Assembly: GCA_013288465.1 (NCBI GenBank)
Contig: JABDBT010000086.1
Coordinates: 1 to 9,863 of the forward strand
Direction of reading: 5' to 3'
DNA from: Bacteroidota bacterium
GTDB taxonomy: Bacteria; Bacteroidota; Bacteroidia; Sphingobacteriales; Sphingobacteriaceae
DNA: 9,863 nt
This document shows positions 1-6,788 of this stretch, in pieces. Numbering within the stretch: position 1 is the first letter of the stretch; every line of letters begins with the position of its first letter. Both the position numbers and the translations under genes were made by a program. The notes below the pieces were generated by a model. The model made no database searches, was not told the DNA's origin, and saw only the letters and a program-made list of their open reading frames with translations.

Positions 1-583
1 AGTAGGCATCGGTATTCCAGTTTTTTAAACGCTTGCCACGCAGGTTAAAATCTGTAGGTTTATCGCCCATCCCAAAAAAGCTTTCTTCGGTATGGCATTC
101 CTTGGTGCAAAAAACATAGTAACCGCCAAATTTTATATTTTCTTCCCAGTGCATAGGCGTAGCATCGGCACTGGTTATATTGTTATCACTATCAGAAAAC
201 GAAATAAAGAAATCTTTTTTGCGGATATGGCAACTTACCGCATCGGTACTTACCTTAAACTCAACCTCATTTTCATATAGCGTAAATGAAGCTGTTTTTT
301 GGGCCAGCTTTGGCACGGCGTAGGAGAAATCTTCTAAAAAAACACCATGCGGCGCTAACCTTATGCGTATAATTTGGTCGGTTACAACTACAACCTCAAC
401 TTTGGCATCCCCATCAGTAAAGTAGAATTTATTCCCCACCTGGTCGGCATGATTAGGCACACCCAGGTACTTTTTTATAATAGGTTTTATTGATTCAGCA
501 GGGTTATTAAGGTGATGGAACTCCTCTTCCTCCTCCAGTAATCGATTGGCTAACAGCTCCGGATCAAGTATATTATCTTCCAT
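1..583 (-). CDS. GH31 alpha-glucosidase, N-terminal part (3' end beyond window)
   Basis: Seen: an uninterrupted minus-strand frame from an ATG at 583 to the window edge gives 194 residues. It starts MEDNILDPELLANRLLEEEE, acidic and without a signal peptide. Residues about 55-135 read as a beta-rich N-terminal domain, and residues 169-194 contain FGMGDKP (170-176) and NLRGKR (180-185) followed by WNTDAY, the conserved stretch just before the GH31 barrel. Known: GH31 enzymes with this stretch are mostly alpha-glucosidases releasing glucose from malto- or isomalto-oligosaccharides; the catalytic Asp residues lie further on and are not in this window. It follows the amylase gene by 140 bp on the same strand, so it is probably the fourth gene of the maltose cluster. 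That gap is AT-rich, with only a weak A/T hairpin (677-683 with 694-700) and no clear promoter. Inferred location: cytosol. Exact substrate cannot be judged from this part. Confidence 0.88.
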   Translation of the reverse strand, partial: MEDNILDPELLANRLLEEEEEFHHLNNPAESIKPIIKKYLGVPNHADQVGNKFYFTDGDAKVEVVVVTDQIIRIRLAPHGVFLEDFSYAVPKLAQKTASFTLYENEVEFKVSTDAVSCHIRKKDFFISFSDSDNNITSADATPMHWEENIKFGGYYVFCTKECHTEESFFGMGDKPTDFNLRGKRLKNWNTDAY

Positions 584-723
584 AAACAATTGTAAAATTC
601 ATTAAACCAGCAATTAAGGCCGATTATGAGGGCTAATAAACGATTATTATTCAATAAATGAAACCATAATTGAGCCAAAAAATGTAATAATTGATTTTTT
701 ATGAAAATGGCAAAATCGCTACA

Positions 724-2523
724 TTAAAAACTCAATAAATAACCGCTTGTAGGCGGCAGGTATATATCCACACCCAATGCAATATCATTTGTGCTAAATT
801 TATTGCCGTTGATAAGGTCGGTAAATTCTGTTTTACCGCTCAGTTTTAGCTGGCTCAACAGATCGGGCGGCAATATCACGTGTATATTTTGCTCACTACG
901 GTTAAAATTACATATCACCAGTACCCGTTGTTTATCGGTATAGCGTACATACATATACATACGCTCGTTAAACCCGCTTTGTTGCTGATTGGCCACCATT
1001 AGCTCATAAAACCTGCCCGAACTTAGCGCTTCGTTATTTTTTACCGTGTTTAACAACCTGTTGTAGAAGGTATGTAACTGCTGCTGGCTTTGCGATAACT
1101 GCCCGCCGTCAAACTGCCCGTTGTTAACCCATTTTTGCAATTCGGGCACGCCCCAGTAATCAAATATACTGGTACGGCCATCATCGCCGCCAAAGCCTTC
1201 AACGCCTTTGCCCGGCTCGCCAACTTCCTGCCCGGCATATACCATTACCGGCCCGGTAGATAGGGTAGCCGTTATCAGCATACCCGGCACGGCATAATAA
1301 GCATCGCCGGCAAACTGGTTTGATGCAATGCGCTGTTCATCGTGGTTTTCCATAAACCGCAGCATGTGCCCGTCAATATCTTTGGTGTCTTTGTTCCAAA
1401 CTTTATTAATATCCCATGTGGTTGCATTGGGCTGGTTGGTAACTAACCGTCTTATGGCATCATACAAGCCTACTTTATCATATAGGTAATCAAACTTGCC
1501 TACGTTAATATAGCTTCGATACAGGGCTGTATTATAAGCTTCACCAATAAATATCAAATCAGGGTGCGCGGCTTTTAATTTTGTGATCACCCAACCCCAA
1601 AACTCAAAAGGCACGTTCTCTACCATGTCGCAGCGGAAGGCATCCACACCTTTATTGCTCCAGTAGTTTAAAATATCATACATTTTGTTCCATAACGGCG
1701 GTATGGGGTCAAAATGCGTTGTATGCCCGTTAAGGTAATCAACCCCATAATTCAGTTTGATGGTTTCAAACCAGTCGTTTATATTGGGTGTGGCGCTAAA
1801 TACATCGTTACCGGTTGCCTTAGCGGGGTTTTCGTCAAACTTACCATCCTTCATCGGGCTGGTAAAACCATCACCACCCGGATTATACCCCGCAGGTACC
1901 ACAAACGGCTGACCGGGCAGGTAATAAAAATCATTTGTAGCCGAAAATGCTTTGGTTTTATCATCGTCTTGCCCAATATCATGCACACCGGCAGGCTTAA
2001 CATCTGACGCGTAGGTACGCGCCACATGGTTAGGTACAAAATCCATGATCACTTTAAGGCCGTTGGCATGTGTCCGTTTAATGAGGGCCTCATATTCGCC
2101 CATGCGGTTTTTTACATCAACAGCAAGGTCGGGGTCAACATCATAATAATCTTTAATAGCATACGGCGACCCTGCACGGCCCTTCACCACATCCGGGTCA
2201 TCTGCCTTTATACCGTACTGGGAATAATCGGTCATGGTAGCATGTTCAATTACCCCGGTATAATAAACATGGGTATAGCCCATGTTTTTAAGCTTGCGCA
2301 ACGCTTTATCGGTAATATCATTAAACTTGCCTACGCCGTTTTCTTCGATAGATCCGTATATTTTATTAACTGTTTTGGCGTTTCCAAAAAGGCGGGGCAA
2401 TAATTGGTATATTATTAATTTATTGTTTTTTGTAGAAGACATACGTACTTGTGGCATTTGTTGGGCAATACTTACTTGAATTGTCAATAATACGCTTAAA
2501 AAAATTATTGACCCGGGTTTCAT
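724..2523 (-). CDS. secreted GH13 alpha-amylase family glycoside hydrolase
   Basis: A 599-residue enzyme expected to hydrolyse alpha-1,4-glucan chains in the periplasm. Seen: the N-terminus MKPGSIIFLSVLLTIQVSIA followed by QQ reads as a cleavable signal peptide without a lipobox Cys. All four GH13 regions are present: region I DFVPNH (161-166), region II FRCDMVE with nucleophile D299, region III FIGE with acid/base E328, and region IV ENHDEQR with transition-state stabiliser D395. A (beta/alpha)8 barrel covers about residues 36-490, and a C-terminal beta-sandwich of Aamy_C type about 500-599. The ATG at 2523 is preceded by an A-rich stretch, usual for Bacteroidota. It lies 127 bp after the GH65 gene on the same strand, separated by a palindromic repeat, and 140 bp before the GH31 gene. 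Export of this enzyme alone suggests that it feeds short oligosaccharides to the intracellular enzymes. Activity on cyclodextrin or pullulan rather than starch cannot be excluded. Confidence 0.93.
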   Translation of the reverse strand: MKPGSIIFLSVLLTIQVSIAQQMPQVRMSSTKNNKLIIYQLLPRLFGNAKTVNKIYGSIEENGVGKFNDITDKALRKLKNMGYTHVYYTGVIEHATMTDYSQYGIKADDPDVVKGRAGSPYAIKDYYDVDPDLAVDVKNRMGEYEALIKRTHANGLKVIMDFVPNHVARTYASDVKPAGVHDIGQDDDKTKAFSATNDFYYLPGQPFVVPAGYNPGGDGFTSPMKDGKFDENPAKATGNDVFSATPNINDWFETIKLNYGVDYLNGHTTHFDPIPPLWNKMYDILNYWSNKGVDAFRCDMVENVPFEFWGWVITKLKAAHPDLIFIGEAYNTALYRSYINVGKFDYLYDKVGLYDAIRRLVTNQPNATTWDINKVWNKDTKDIDGHMLRFMENHDEQRIASNQFAGDAYYAVPGMLITATLSTGPVMVYAGQEVGEPGKGVEGFGGDDGRTSIFDYWGVPELQKWVNNGQFDGGQLSQSQQQLHTFYNRLLNTVKNNEALSSGRFYELMVANQQQSGFNERMYMYVRYTDKQRVLVICNFNRSEQNIHVILPPDLLSQLKLSGKTEFTDLINGNKFSTNDIALGVDIYLPPTSGYLLSF

Positions 2524-2538
2524 GTATTTGTGTTTTTA

Positions 2539-2650
2539 TAAGAGCAAGAACCGAGAATCAAGAGTCAAGATAAAAAAGTAAAATTCTCTCTTTTTTATCG
2601 ATTTTCCCGCTGCTTTCTTGGTTCCTGGTTCTTGAATCTTGGTTCTCTTA
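2539..2650. repeat. 112-bp imperfect palindrome built of 7-nt units, in the GH65-amylase gap
   Basis: The ends pair exactly (TAAGAG at 2539-2544 with CTCTTA at 2645-2650). The left arm then runs as successive 7-mers CAAGAAC, CGAGAAT, CAAGAGT, CAAGATA (2545-2572). The right arm runs TCTTGGT, TCCTGGT, TCTTGAA, TCTTGGT (2616-2643), which is the same unit inverted. Inside is a perfect 10-bp inverted repeat, GATAAAAAAG at 2569-2578 with CTTTTTTATC at 2590-2599. The element begins directly after the GH65 stop codon and ends 15 bp before the amylase ATG, so the operon mRNA would fold into a long hairpin here. I recall similar AAGA-rich heptamer repeats in Sphingobacteriaceae intergenic DNA; that is memory, not a search result. 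Effect on expression is unknown: it could stabilise the upstream mRNA or partly terminate it. Confidence 0.75.
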
Positions 2651-4936
2651 TCAGGCTTTTACCAATTGTTCTTTATCATGCACCAAAACCGTAATATCCT
2701 TACCCGAAAGTTTTTTAATATCAACGCTGCCCTTGCTTACCTTCACATTTAGTAAAGTACCGCGGAACCCAACATTGAACGAGAACGATTGCCATTTTGC
2801 AGGCAGGAAGGGGTTGAACGAAAGCTTGCCATCGCGCACGCGCATCCCGCCAAAACCTTCTACCACCGCCATCCAGGTACCGGCCATCGAGGTGATATGG
2901 CAGCCGTCTTCGGTATCGTTGTTATAATCGTCAATATCCAAACGGGCGGTGCGCAGGTAAAACTCGTAGGCCCGTGCCTCATCGCCCAGTTTGGCTGCTA
3001 ATATGGCGTGTACACAAGGCGAAAGTGATGATTCATGTACCGTCCTCGGTTCGTAAAAATCAAAGTTGCGGCGGATAGTTTCGATATCGTACTGATCTTC
3101 AAAAAAGTAGATACCCTGCAATACATCAGCCTGTTTAATATAGCAGGAACGTAATATCCTGTCCCAGCTCCATTTTTGATTTAAAGGGCGATCGGCCGCA
3201 GGCAAATCCTTAACCAATATCTGCTCTTTATCCAAATAACCATCCTGCTGTAAAAATACCTGCTGCTTTTCGTCATAAGCATAGTACATTTTTGCAATGA
3301 TGTCTTTGTACCGGGCTGTTTCCTGCGCTTCGTTAAAATTAATTTTGTTTACAAGCACGTTGTATTTACCGCTGTCAATAGCTTTAACTATAGCAATAGC
3401 TTCCAGCGTATATTTCATGCACCAGGTAGCTAAAGTACTGGTGTACCAGTTGTTATTGATGTTGTTTTCGTACTCATTCGGCCCGGTTACACCCAGCATT
3501 ACATATTGCTGCCGTTCGCCCGACCAGTTAACCCGCTGCGACCAGAAACGTGCTATGCCTATCAACACTTCCAGCCCGTAATCAACCAAATAGGCTTCAT
3601 CGGTTGTATAACGCACATAGTTAAATATGGCATAAGCAATGGCGCCATTGCGGTGTATCTCCTCAAAAGTGATCTCCCATTCGTTATGGCATTCGGTGCC
3701 ATCCATGGTTACCATGGGGTATAAAGCAGCGCCGTTGTTAAAGCCTAATAATTTGGCATTATCAATTGCTTTGCCCAATTGTTTGTAGCGGTACAGTAAC
3801 AGGTTACGCGTTACTTTTTCATCAGCGGTTGACAGGTAAAAAGGCACACAATAAGCCTCGGTATCCCAATAAGTTGAGCCGCCGTACTTTTCGCCGGTAA
3901 AGCCTTTAGGGCCAATGTTGAGGCGGTCGTCCTCGCCCGTATAAGTTTGGTTAAGTTGGAAAATATTAAACCGTATGGCCTGCTGTGCCGATGCATCGCC
4001 CTCAATAATAATATCGTTATGTTCCCATTTTTTGACCCACGCGGCGGCTTGTTCGGCCAGCATGGTTTCAAAGCCTTTGGTACTTATACGGGCTAAGGTT
4101 TCGTTTAATTTCCCAACCAGTTCATCCGCTTTATAATTTTGTGAGGACAGGTTAGCGGCATATTTAACGATAGTAACGGCTTTTCCCTGCTCTGCCTGCA
4201 ATTCAACTTTAGCGGCTATGTATTTTTCCTTTTCTACCGGTTGTGCTGTAATATTAACCGGTTTGCCACCCTGCGCAATAGTAAACTTCATGCCGGTAGC
4301 TACTTCAAAACCGGTTTTTTTGGTGCGCATTTGTATATAGCCGCCATCATTCCCGGCTTGCTTCTTCACCTCGTCCCAAAACTTTTCATCATAGTTCGAG
4401 TCCTTGTTTACAACATCTCCGTCAATAAAGGGTGTAATAGTTAAAGTACCGCTGAAATTTAATAGGGTAATGGTATATTTTATTGCCCCGGCTTCATCAT
4501 CGGCCATACTGCAAAAACGGATAGCCTCTACCTCAACCGATTTACCGCTTTTTGATTTGGCCCTGAAATTACGCTTGAGGTAACCCTCCTTCATATTCAA
4601 CTCGCGCCTGAAATTGCTTACTTCGCATTTGGCCAAATCCAATTGCTCACCGTTAATTAAAATATCAATGCCCACCCAGTTGGCCGCGTTAAGAACCTTG
4701 GCAAAATATTCGGGGTAGCCGTTTTTCCACCAGCCTACACGGGTTTTGTCCGGGTAATAAACCCCGGCCACATAATTGCCCTGCAAGGTTTCGCCGCTGT
4801 AGGCTTCTTCAAAATTTGCCCGCTGGCCCATGCGGCCATTGCCCAGGCTAAACACACTCTCGGCTATTTTATGCTGATGCGGATCAAACCCTTCTTCAAT
4901 GATCTTCCACTCGTCTATTTTAAAGTATTGTTTCAT
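2651..4936 (-). CDS. GH65 maltose phosphorylase
   Basis: Catalyses phosphorolysis of maltose to beta-D-glucose 1-phosphate and glucose in the cytosol. Seen: 761 residues, the usual length for the family, with no signal peptide. The N-terminal beta-sandwich covers about 10-270 (GFDPHQHKIAESVFSLGNGRMGQR near its start), the (alpha/alpha)6 barrel about 320-690, and a short C-terminal sheet domain follows. General acid E488 lies in GPNEYENNINNNWYT. HESS (634-637) fits the phosphate site, and GCHITSMAGTW (678-688) is the conserved late barrel motif. Loop HNEWEITFE (417-425) matches, as I recall it, the His413-Glu421 loop of Lactobacillus acidophilus maltose phosphorylase, whose exchange altered specificity toward trehalose or kojibiose; this favours maltose. 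It follows pgmB by 131 bp, with a REP-like palindrome between, and precedes the amylase. The neighbouring pgmB consumes its product. Family assignment is very secure, substrate fairly secure. Confidence 0.94.
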   Translation of the reverse strand: MKQYFKIDEWKIIEEGFDPHQHKIAESVFSLGNGRMGQRANFEEAYSGETLQGNYVAGVYYPDKTRVGWWKNGYPEYFAKVLNAANWVGIDILINGEQLDLAKCEVSNFRRELNMKEGYLKRNFRAKSKSGKSVEVEAIRFCSMADDEAGAIKYTITLLNFSGTLTITPFIDGDVVNKDSNYDEKFWDEVKKQAGNDGGYIQMRTKKTGFEVATGMKFTIAQGGKPVNITAQPVEKEKYIAAKVELQAEQGKAVTIVKYAANLSSQNYKADELVGKLNETLARISTKGFETMLAEQAAAWVKKWEHNDIIIEGDASAQQAIRFNIFQLNQTYTGEDDRLNIGPKGFTGEKYGGSTYWDTEAYCVPFYLSTADEKVTRNLLLYRYKQLGKAIDNAKLLGFNNGAALYPMVTMDGTECHNEWEITFEEIHRNGAIAYAIFNYVRYTTDEAYLVDYGLEVLIGIARFWSQRVNWSGERQQYVMLGVTGPNEYENNINNNWYTSTLATWCMKYTLEAIAIVKAIDSGKYNVLVNKINFNEAQETARYKDIIAKMYYAYDEKQQVFLQQDGYLDKEQILVKDLPAADRPLNQKWSWDRILRSCYIKQADVLQGIYFFEDQYDIETIRRNFDFYEPRTVHESSLSPCVHAILAAKLGDEARAYEFYLRTARLDIDDYNNDTEDGCHITSMAGTWMAVVEGFGGMRVRDGKLSFNPFLPAKWQSFSFNVGFRGTLLNVKVSKGSVDIKKLSGKDITVLVHDKEQLVKA

Positions 4937-4950
4937 GCGAATATCAAATT

Positions 4951-5030
4951 TGTTATGGCAAGGAGCAGGGCGGTTGGCGGATAGAACCGGAAGTCATTAC
5001 CCACCAACCGCCAAGCTCCCCGCAATGACA
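4951..5030. repeat. REP-like 80-bp imperfect palindrome in the pgmB-GH65 gap
   Basis: Two 30-bp arms, 4951-4980 and 5001-5030, are inverted copies with 23 of 30 positions pairing and a 20-nt loop. The strongest parts are GGAGC (4962-4966) with GCTCC (5015-5019), and GGCGGTTGG (4969-4977) with CCAACCGCC (5004-5012). Read on the minus strand it starts TGTCATTGCGGGGAGC, resembling the GTCATTGCGAGG-type dispersed palindromes I recall from many bacterial genomes. It ends 14 bp upstream of the GH65 ATG, so the hairpin would lie in the pgmB-GH65 intercistronic mRNA. No clear target-site duplication is visible at its ends. Confidence 0.75.
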
Positions 5031-5067
5031 TAGTTTATAATTTTAACCGTTATAACATTTACAACCT

Positions 5068-5718
5068 CTACAACTCTTCCAACTTAACTACACTCATCTC
5101 ACTCAACCCGCTCACCACCAAATTAGCGCCTGTTAGCACTGTTGGCGATCCTATGCCCACTACCTTCATGCCGCCGTTAATAGCTGCTTCAACGCCCGCT
5201 ATCGCATCTTCAAATACTACGCAATCGGCAGGGGTTACTCCTAATTCTTCAGCGCCTTTTAAAAACACTTCCGGGTCGGGTTTGGCTTTGCTTACTTTGT
5301 TACCGTCGATAATAGCGTCAAACAGGTTTACCATGTTGATCTTCTCCAGTATGGTCATTGAGTTTTTACTGGCCGAACCTAACGCCGTTTTTATCCCGGC
5401 ATCGCGGCAGGCCTGTACAAATTCTTTGGCGCCGGGCAATATTTCGTCAGGTTTCATCCGGCCTATCATATCCACATACCAGGTGTTTTTGCGGGTGGCC
5501 AGTTCCTCTTTTTCGGCATCAGTTTTGGTAACCCCGCCAATATTCAATATAATTTCTAACGACCGTACGCGGCTCACGCCTTTTAGCAGTTCGTTTTGTT
5601 CTTCGGTAAAGTCGAAACCCAGCTCATTGGCTAAGCGTTTCCAGGCTTTATAATGATAAACCGCGGTATCAACAATAACACCGTCGAGGTCAAAAATACA
5701 GGCTTTTATTTGGTTCAT
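5068..5718 (-). CDS. pgmB: beta-phosphoglucomutase (HAD superfamily)
   Basis: Converts beta-D-glucose 1-phosphate to glucose 6-phosphate through beta-glucose 1,6-bisphosphate in the cytosol, the step after maltose phosphorylase. Seen: 216 residues from the ATG at 5718. A TTG 12 bp upstream would add four residues but is less likely, because the ATG puts the nucleophile at D10 and acid/base at D12 (FDLDGVIVDT), close to D8/D10 of the Lactococcus lactis enzyme. The cap domain has the beta-PGM signature GVSRVRSL with R50. Core motifs follow: GSASKNS (motif II Ser about 115), SKAKPDPEVF (motif III Lys about 146) and FEDAIAGVEAA (E170, D171, Mg2+ site). The cap signature and the GH65 neighbour separate it from other HAD phosphatases. 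It is probably the first gene of the cluster; upstream there is only TAACTTTTG, one base longer than the consensus -7 box, so the promoter is unresolved. Confidence 0.94.
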   Translation of the reverse strand: MNQIKACIFDLDGVIVDTAVYHYKAWKRLANELGFDFTEEQNELLKGVSRVRSLEIILNIGGVTKTDAEKEELATRKNTWYVDMIGRMKPDEILPGAKEFVQACRDAGIKTALGSASKNSMTILEKINMVNLFDAIIDGNKVSKAKPDPEVFLKGAEELGVTPADCVVFEDAIAGVEAAINGGMKVVGIGSPTVLTGANLVVSGLSEMSVVKLEEL

Positions 5719-5780
5719 AATTGGCCACAAAAGTTATTAAATAAAATTAGTTATAAACTTTATTTAAAATAATTTTAAGC

Positions 5781-5813
5781 AAAATGCCCCGTAGCGTTGG
5801 TACAGGGCATTTT
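5781..5813. terminator. hairpin between hepT and pgmB, probable intrinsic terminator
   Basis: AAAATGCCC (5781-5789) pairs perfectly with GGGCATTTT (5805-5813), a 9-bp stem with a 15-nt loop. On the plus strand it ends in six T residues. On the minus strand the 3' arm ends in four T residues followed by AT-rich sequence. It lies about 100 bp past the hepT stop and about 63 bp before the pgmB start, both on the minus strand, so it most likely stops toxin-antitoxin transcripts from entering the maltose cluster. If the pgmB transcript starts further upstream, it could instead act in the pgmB leader as an attenuator. Confidence 0.6.
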
Positions 5814-5870
5814 TTAAGGGGAATTATTTAAATTATTTACGGGGTGAATGATTGAAATGGGAGGCGAAAG

Positions 5871-5892
5871 TTTAAATAGCAATGTATTTAAA
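5871..5892. repeat. AT-rich perfect inverted repeat downstream of hepT
   Basis: TTTAAATA (5871-5878) and TATTTAAA (5885-5892) are exact inverted copies around a 6-nt spacer, with an outer pair TGGGA (5858-5862) and TCCCA (5894-5898). It could be an operator-like dyad for a pgmB regulator or a weak hairpin at the 3' end of hepT. No regulator gene is nearby, and AT-rich dyads occur by chance in such DNA, so the role is open. Confidence 0.3.
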
Positions 5893-5914
5893 ATCCCACG
5901 CTATTACCCAAATA

Positions 5915-6253
5915 TCAATTATTCAATAAATTTTCTACTTCGATTTTTAGAATAGGAAGGTGCTTTATGACAATGCTCCAGATCATATCGTCAGACACCG
6001 AGTCGTATCCATGTATGATCCTGTTCCTGTTATCAACTATTTTTCTTGAGTTTGAAAGTTGAAACCCCTCATCCTTTTTTAATATTCTGTTTACCGCCTC
6101 ACCTATAATTTCAATATTCCTTTCAACCGCTCTTTTTGTTCTGAGATCAGCCTGAAATACAATGAAGTTTTTAGGCCGGTCAACGAAAAAACTATCAATT
6201 TCATTGATTGCCTTTAATATGTCGTAAAGCCAGGTTTTTATTTCAATATCCAT
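5915..6253 (-). CDS. hepT: HepT-like HEPN-domain toxin (DUF86)
   Basis: Probable RNase toxin of a HEPN-MNT toxin-antitoxin pair. Seen: from the ATG at 6253 the protein is 112 residues, beginning MDIEIKTWLYDILKAINEI. The HEPN active-site motif R-x4-H-x-Y is intact as RNRIIHGY (R76, H81, Y83). The helix RAVERNIEIIGEAVNRI (41-57) is typical of DUF86. A TTG 27 bp upstream would lengthen it, but the ATG matches family length and gives an 11-bp overlap with the end of mntA, suggesting translational coupling. Known: in the Shewanella oneidensis pair the MNT partner silences the toxin by adding AMP to the Tyr of this motif, which is conserved here. The motif being complete argues that the toxin is functional; actual toxicity is inferred. 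A hairpin at 5781-5813 probably ends this operon. Confidence 0.88.
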   Translation of the reverse strand: MDIEIKTWLYDILKAINEIDSFFVDRPKNFIVFQADLRTKRAVERNIEIIGEAVNRILKKDEGFQLSNSRKIVDNRNRIIHGYDSVSDDMIWSIVIKHLPILKIEVENLLNN

Positions 6254-6551
6254 AAATAAGCTGGCGCTGTGAATCAACAACTTGTTTAAAATAGGGGTTT
6301 TTAACCGCTTTTTCTTCTAAGAGGTCAACCGGCCTTTTAAGTATATCTTCGAGCGAAAATTTTAGGGAATAATAATTATCAGCATATTGTTCAACTTCCA
6401 CCGGTTCAAAGTCAACAATAAAATCAACATCACTTTTTAAATTGAATCTATCTGTTAAAACTGAGCCGAACGCATACAAATGCTTTACTTTATGTTGGGC
6501 ACAAAGTTCTTCAATATCCTGCAGGTAGGTTTCCAGTTTAAGCAATTTCAT
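6243..6551 (-). CDS. mntA: MntA-like minimal nucleotidyltransferase antitoxin
   Basis: Probable antitoxin that adenylylates its HEPN partner. Seen: 102 residues with the MNT signature GS-x10-D-x-D (G29, S30, D41, D43, in FGSVLTDRFNLKSDVDFIVDF with flanks) and a third acidic residue D76 in RPVDLL, so the metal-binding triad looks complete. The ATG at 6551 is the only sensible start, because the AFGS strand follows 27 residues later. Its stop overlaps the start of hepT by 11 bp. The promoter candidate at 6559-6590 ends 7 bp before the ATG, so the message would be almost leaderless. Antitoxin precedes toxin here, whereas in the Shewanella pair, as I recall, the HEPN gene comes first. A miniature element lies just upstream of the promoter. 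Function in phage defence or plasmid maintenance cannot be told from the sequence. Confidence 0.87.
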   Translation of the reverse strand: MKLLKLETYLQDIEELCAQHKVKHLYAFGSVLTDRFNLKSDVDFIVDFEPVEVEQYADNYYSLKFSLEDILKRPVDLLEEKAVKNPYFKQVVDSQRQLIYGY

Positions 6552-6558
6552 AATAAAT

Positions 6559-6590
6559 CAAACTTACGTGTTTAATACAATAGATACAAA
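6559..6590 (-). promoter_or_regulatory. Bacteroidota-type promoter of mntA-hepT
   Basis: Read on the minus strand, TTTG (6590-6587) is followed by a 20-nt spacer and TAAGTTTG (6566-6559), an exact match to TAnnTTTG with a consensus -33 element at normal spacing. The -7 box ends only 7 bp before the mntA ATG, predicting a transcript start within a few bases of the first codon. Confidence 0.72.
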
Positions 6591-6596
6591 CCGGAA

Positions 6597-6771
6597 GCAA
6601 TACTTACAGGTGAATCGCTTTTAAAACCTGCCGGCTGTTTTACCCTATCCTCCTCCTTCCCCTAAATTTAGGGGAAGGTATCGCACAGGCCTGTTACCTA
6701 TCAATTTTTTAGACTAAAGCTATTTGAAAAGCACTCAAAACTCTTAAAAGCGATTTCCCTGGCAATACTTA
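6597..6771. mobile_element. probable MITE (155 bp, 6607-6761) with 10-bp target duplication
   Basis: Seen: the exact 10-mer GCAATACTTA occurs in direct orientation at 6597-6606 and 6762-6771. Directly inside are inverted ends, CAGGTGAATCGCTTTTAA (6607-6624) and, at 6744-6761 on the other strand, CAGGGAAATCGCTTTTAA, which agree at 16 of 18 positions. The 155 bp between the outer edges code for nothing. This is the architecture of a non-autonomous transposable element (MITE) with its target-site duplication. The family is unknown; 10-bp duplications are known in some IS4-type groups, but other families are possible. It sits between the GH39 stop (18 bp away) and the mntA promoter (6 bp from the -33 element), so insertion harmed neither gene. 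Inferred, not matched to any library. Confidence 0.75.
6655..6678. repeat. 24-bp perfect palindrome inside the miniature element
   Basis: CCTTCCCCTAAA (6655-6666) is followed immediately by its exact reverse complement (6667-6678). As RNA it would form a 10-bp stem with an AATT tetraloop on either strand. There is no following T-run, so it is not a classical terminator, though it could fold at the 3' end of the GH39 message. Confidence 0.8.
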
Positions 6772-6788
6772 GCGTTATGGTATTAATT

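Noticed and set aside
2026..2403. Plus-strand open frame of 125 codons opposite the amylase gene
   Set aside because: It lies wholly inside the amylase on the other strand and has no domain; the minus-strand protein has all GH13 motifs.
5153..5653. Plus-strand open frame of 166 codons opposite pgmB
   Set aside because: It is the antisense shadow of pgmB, whose HAD motifs are all intact; the translated product is Ser/Pro-rich with no recognisable domain.
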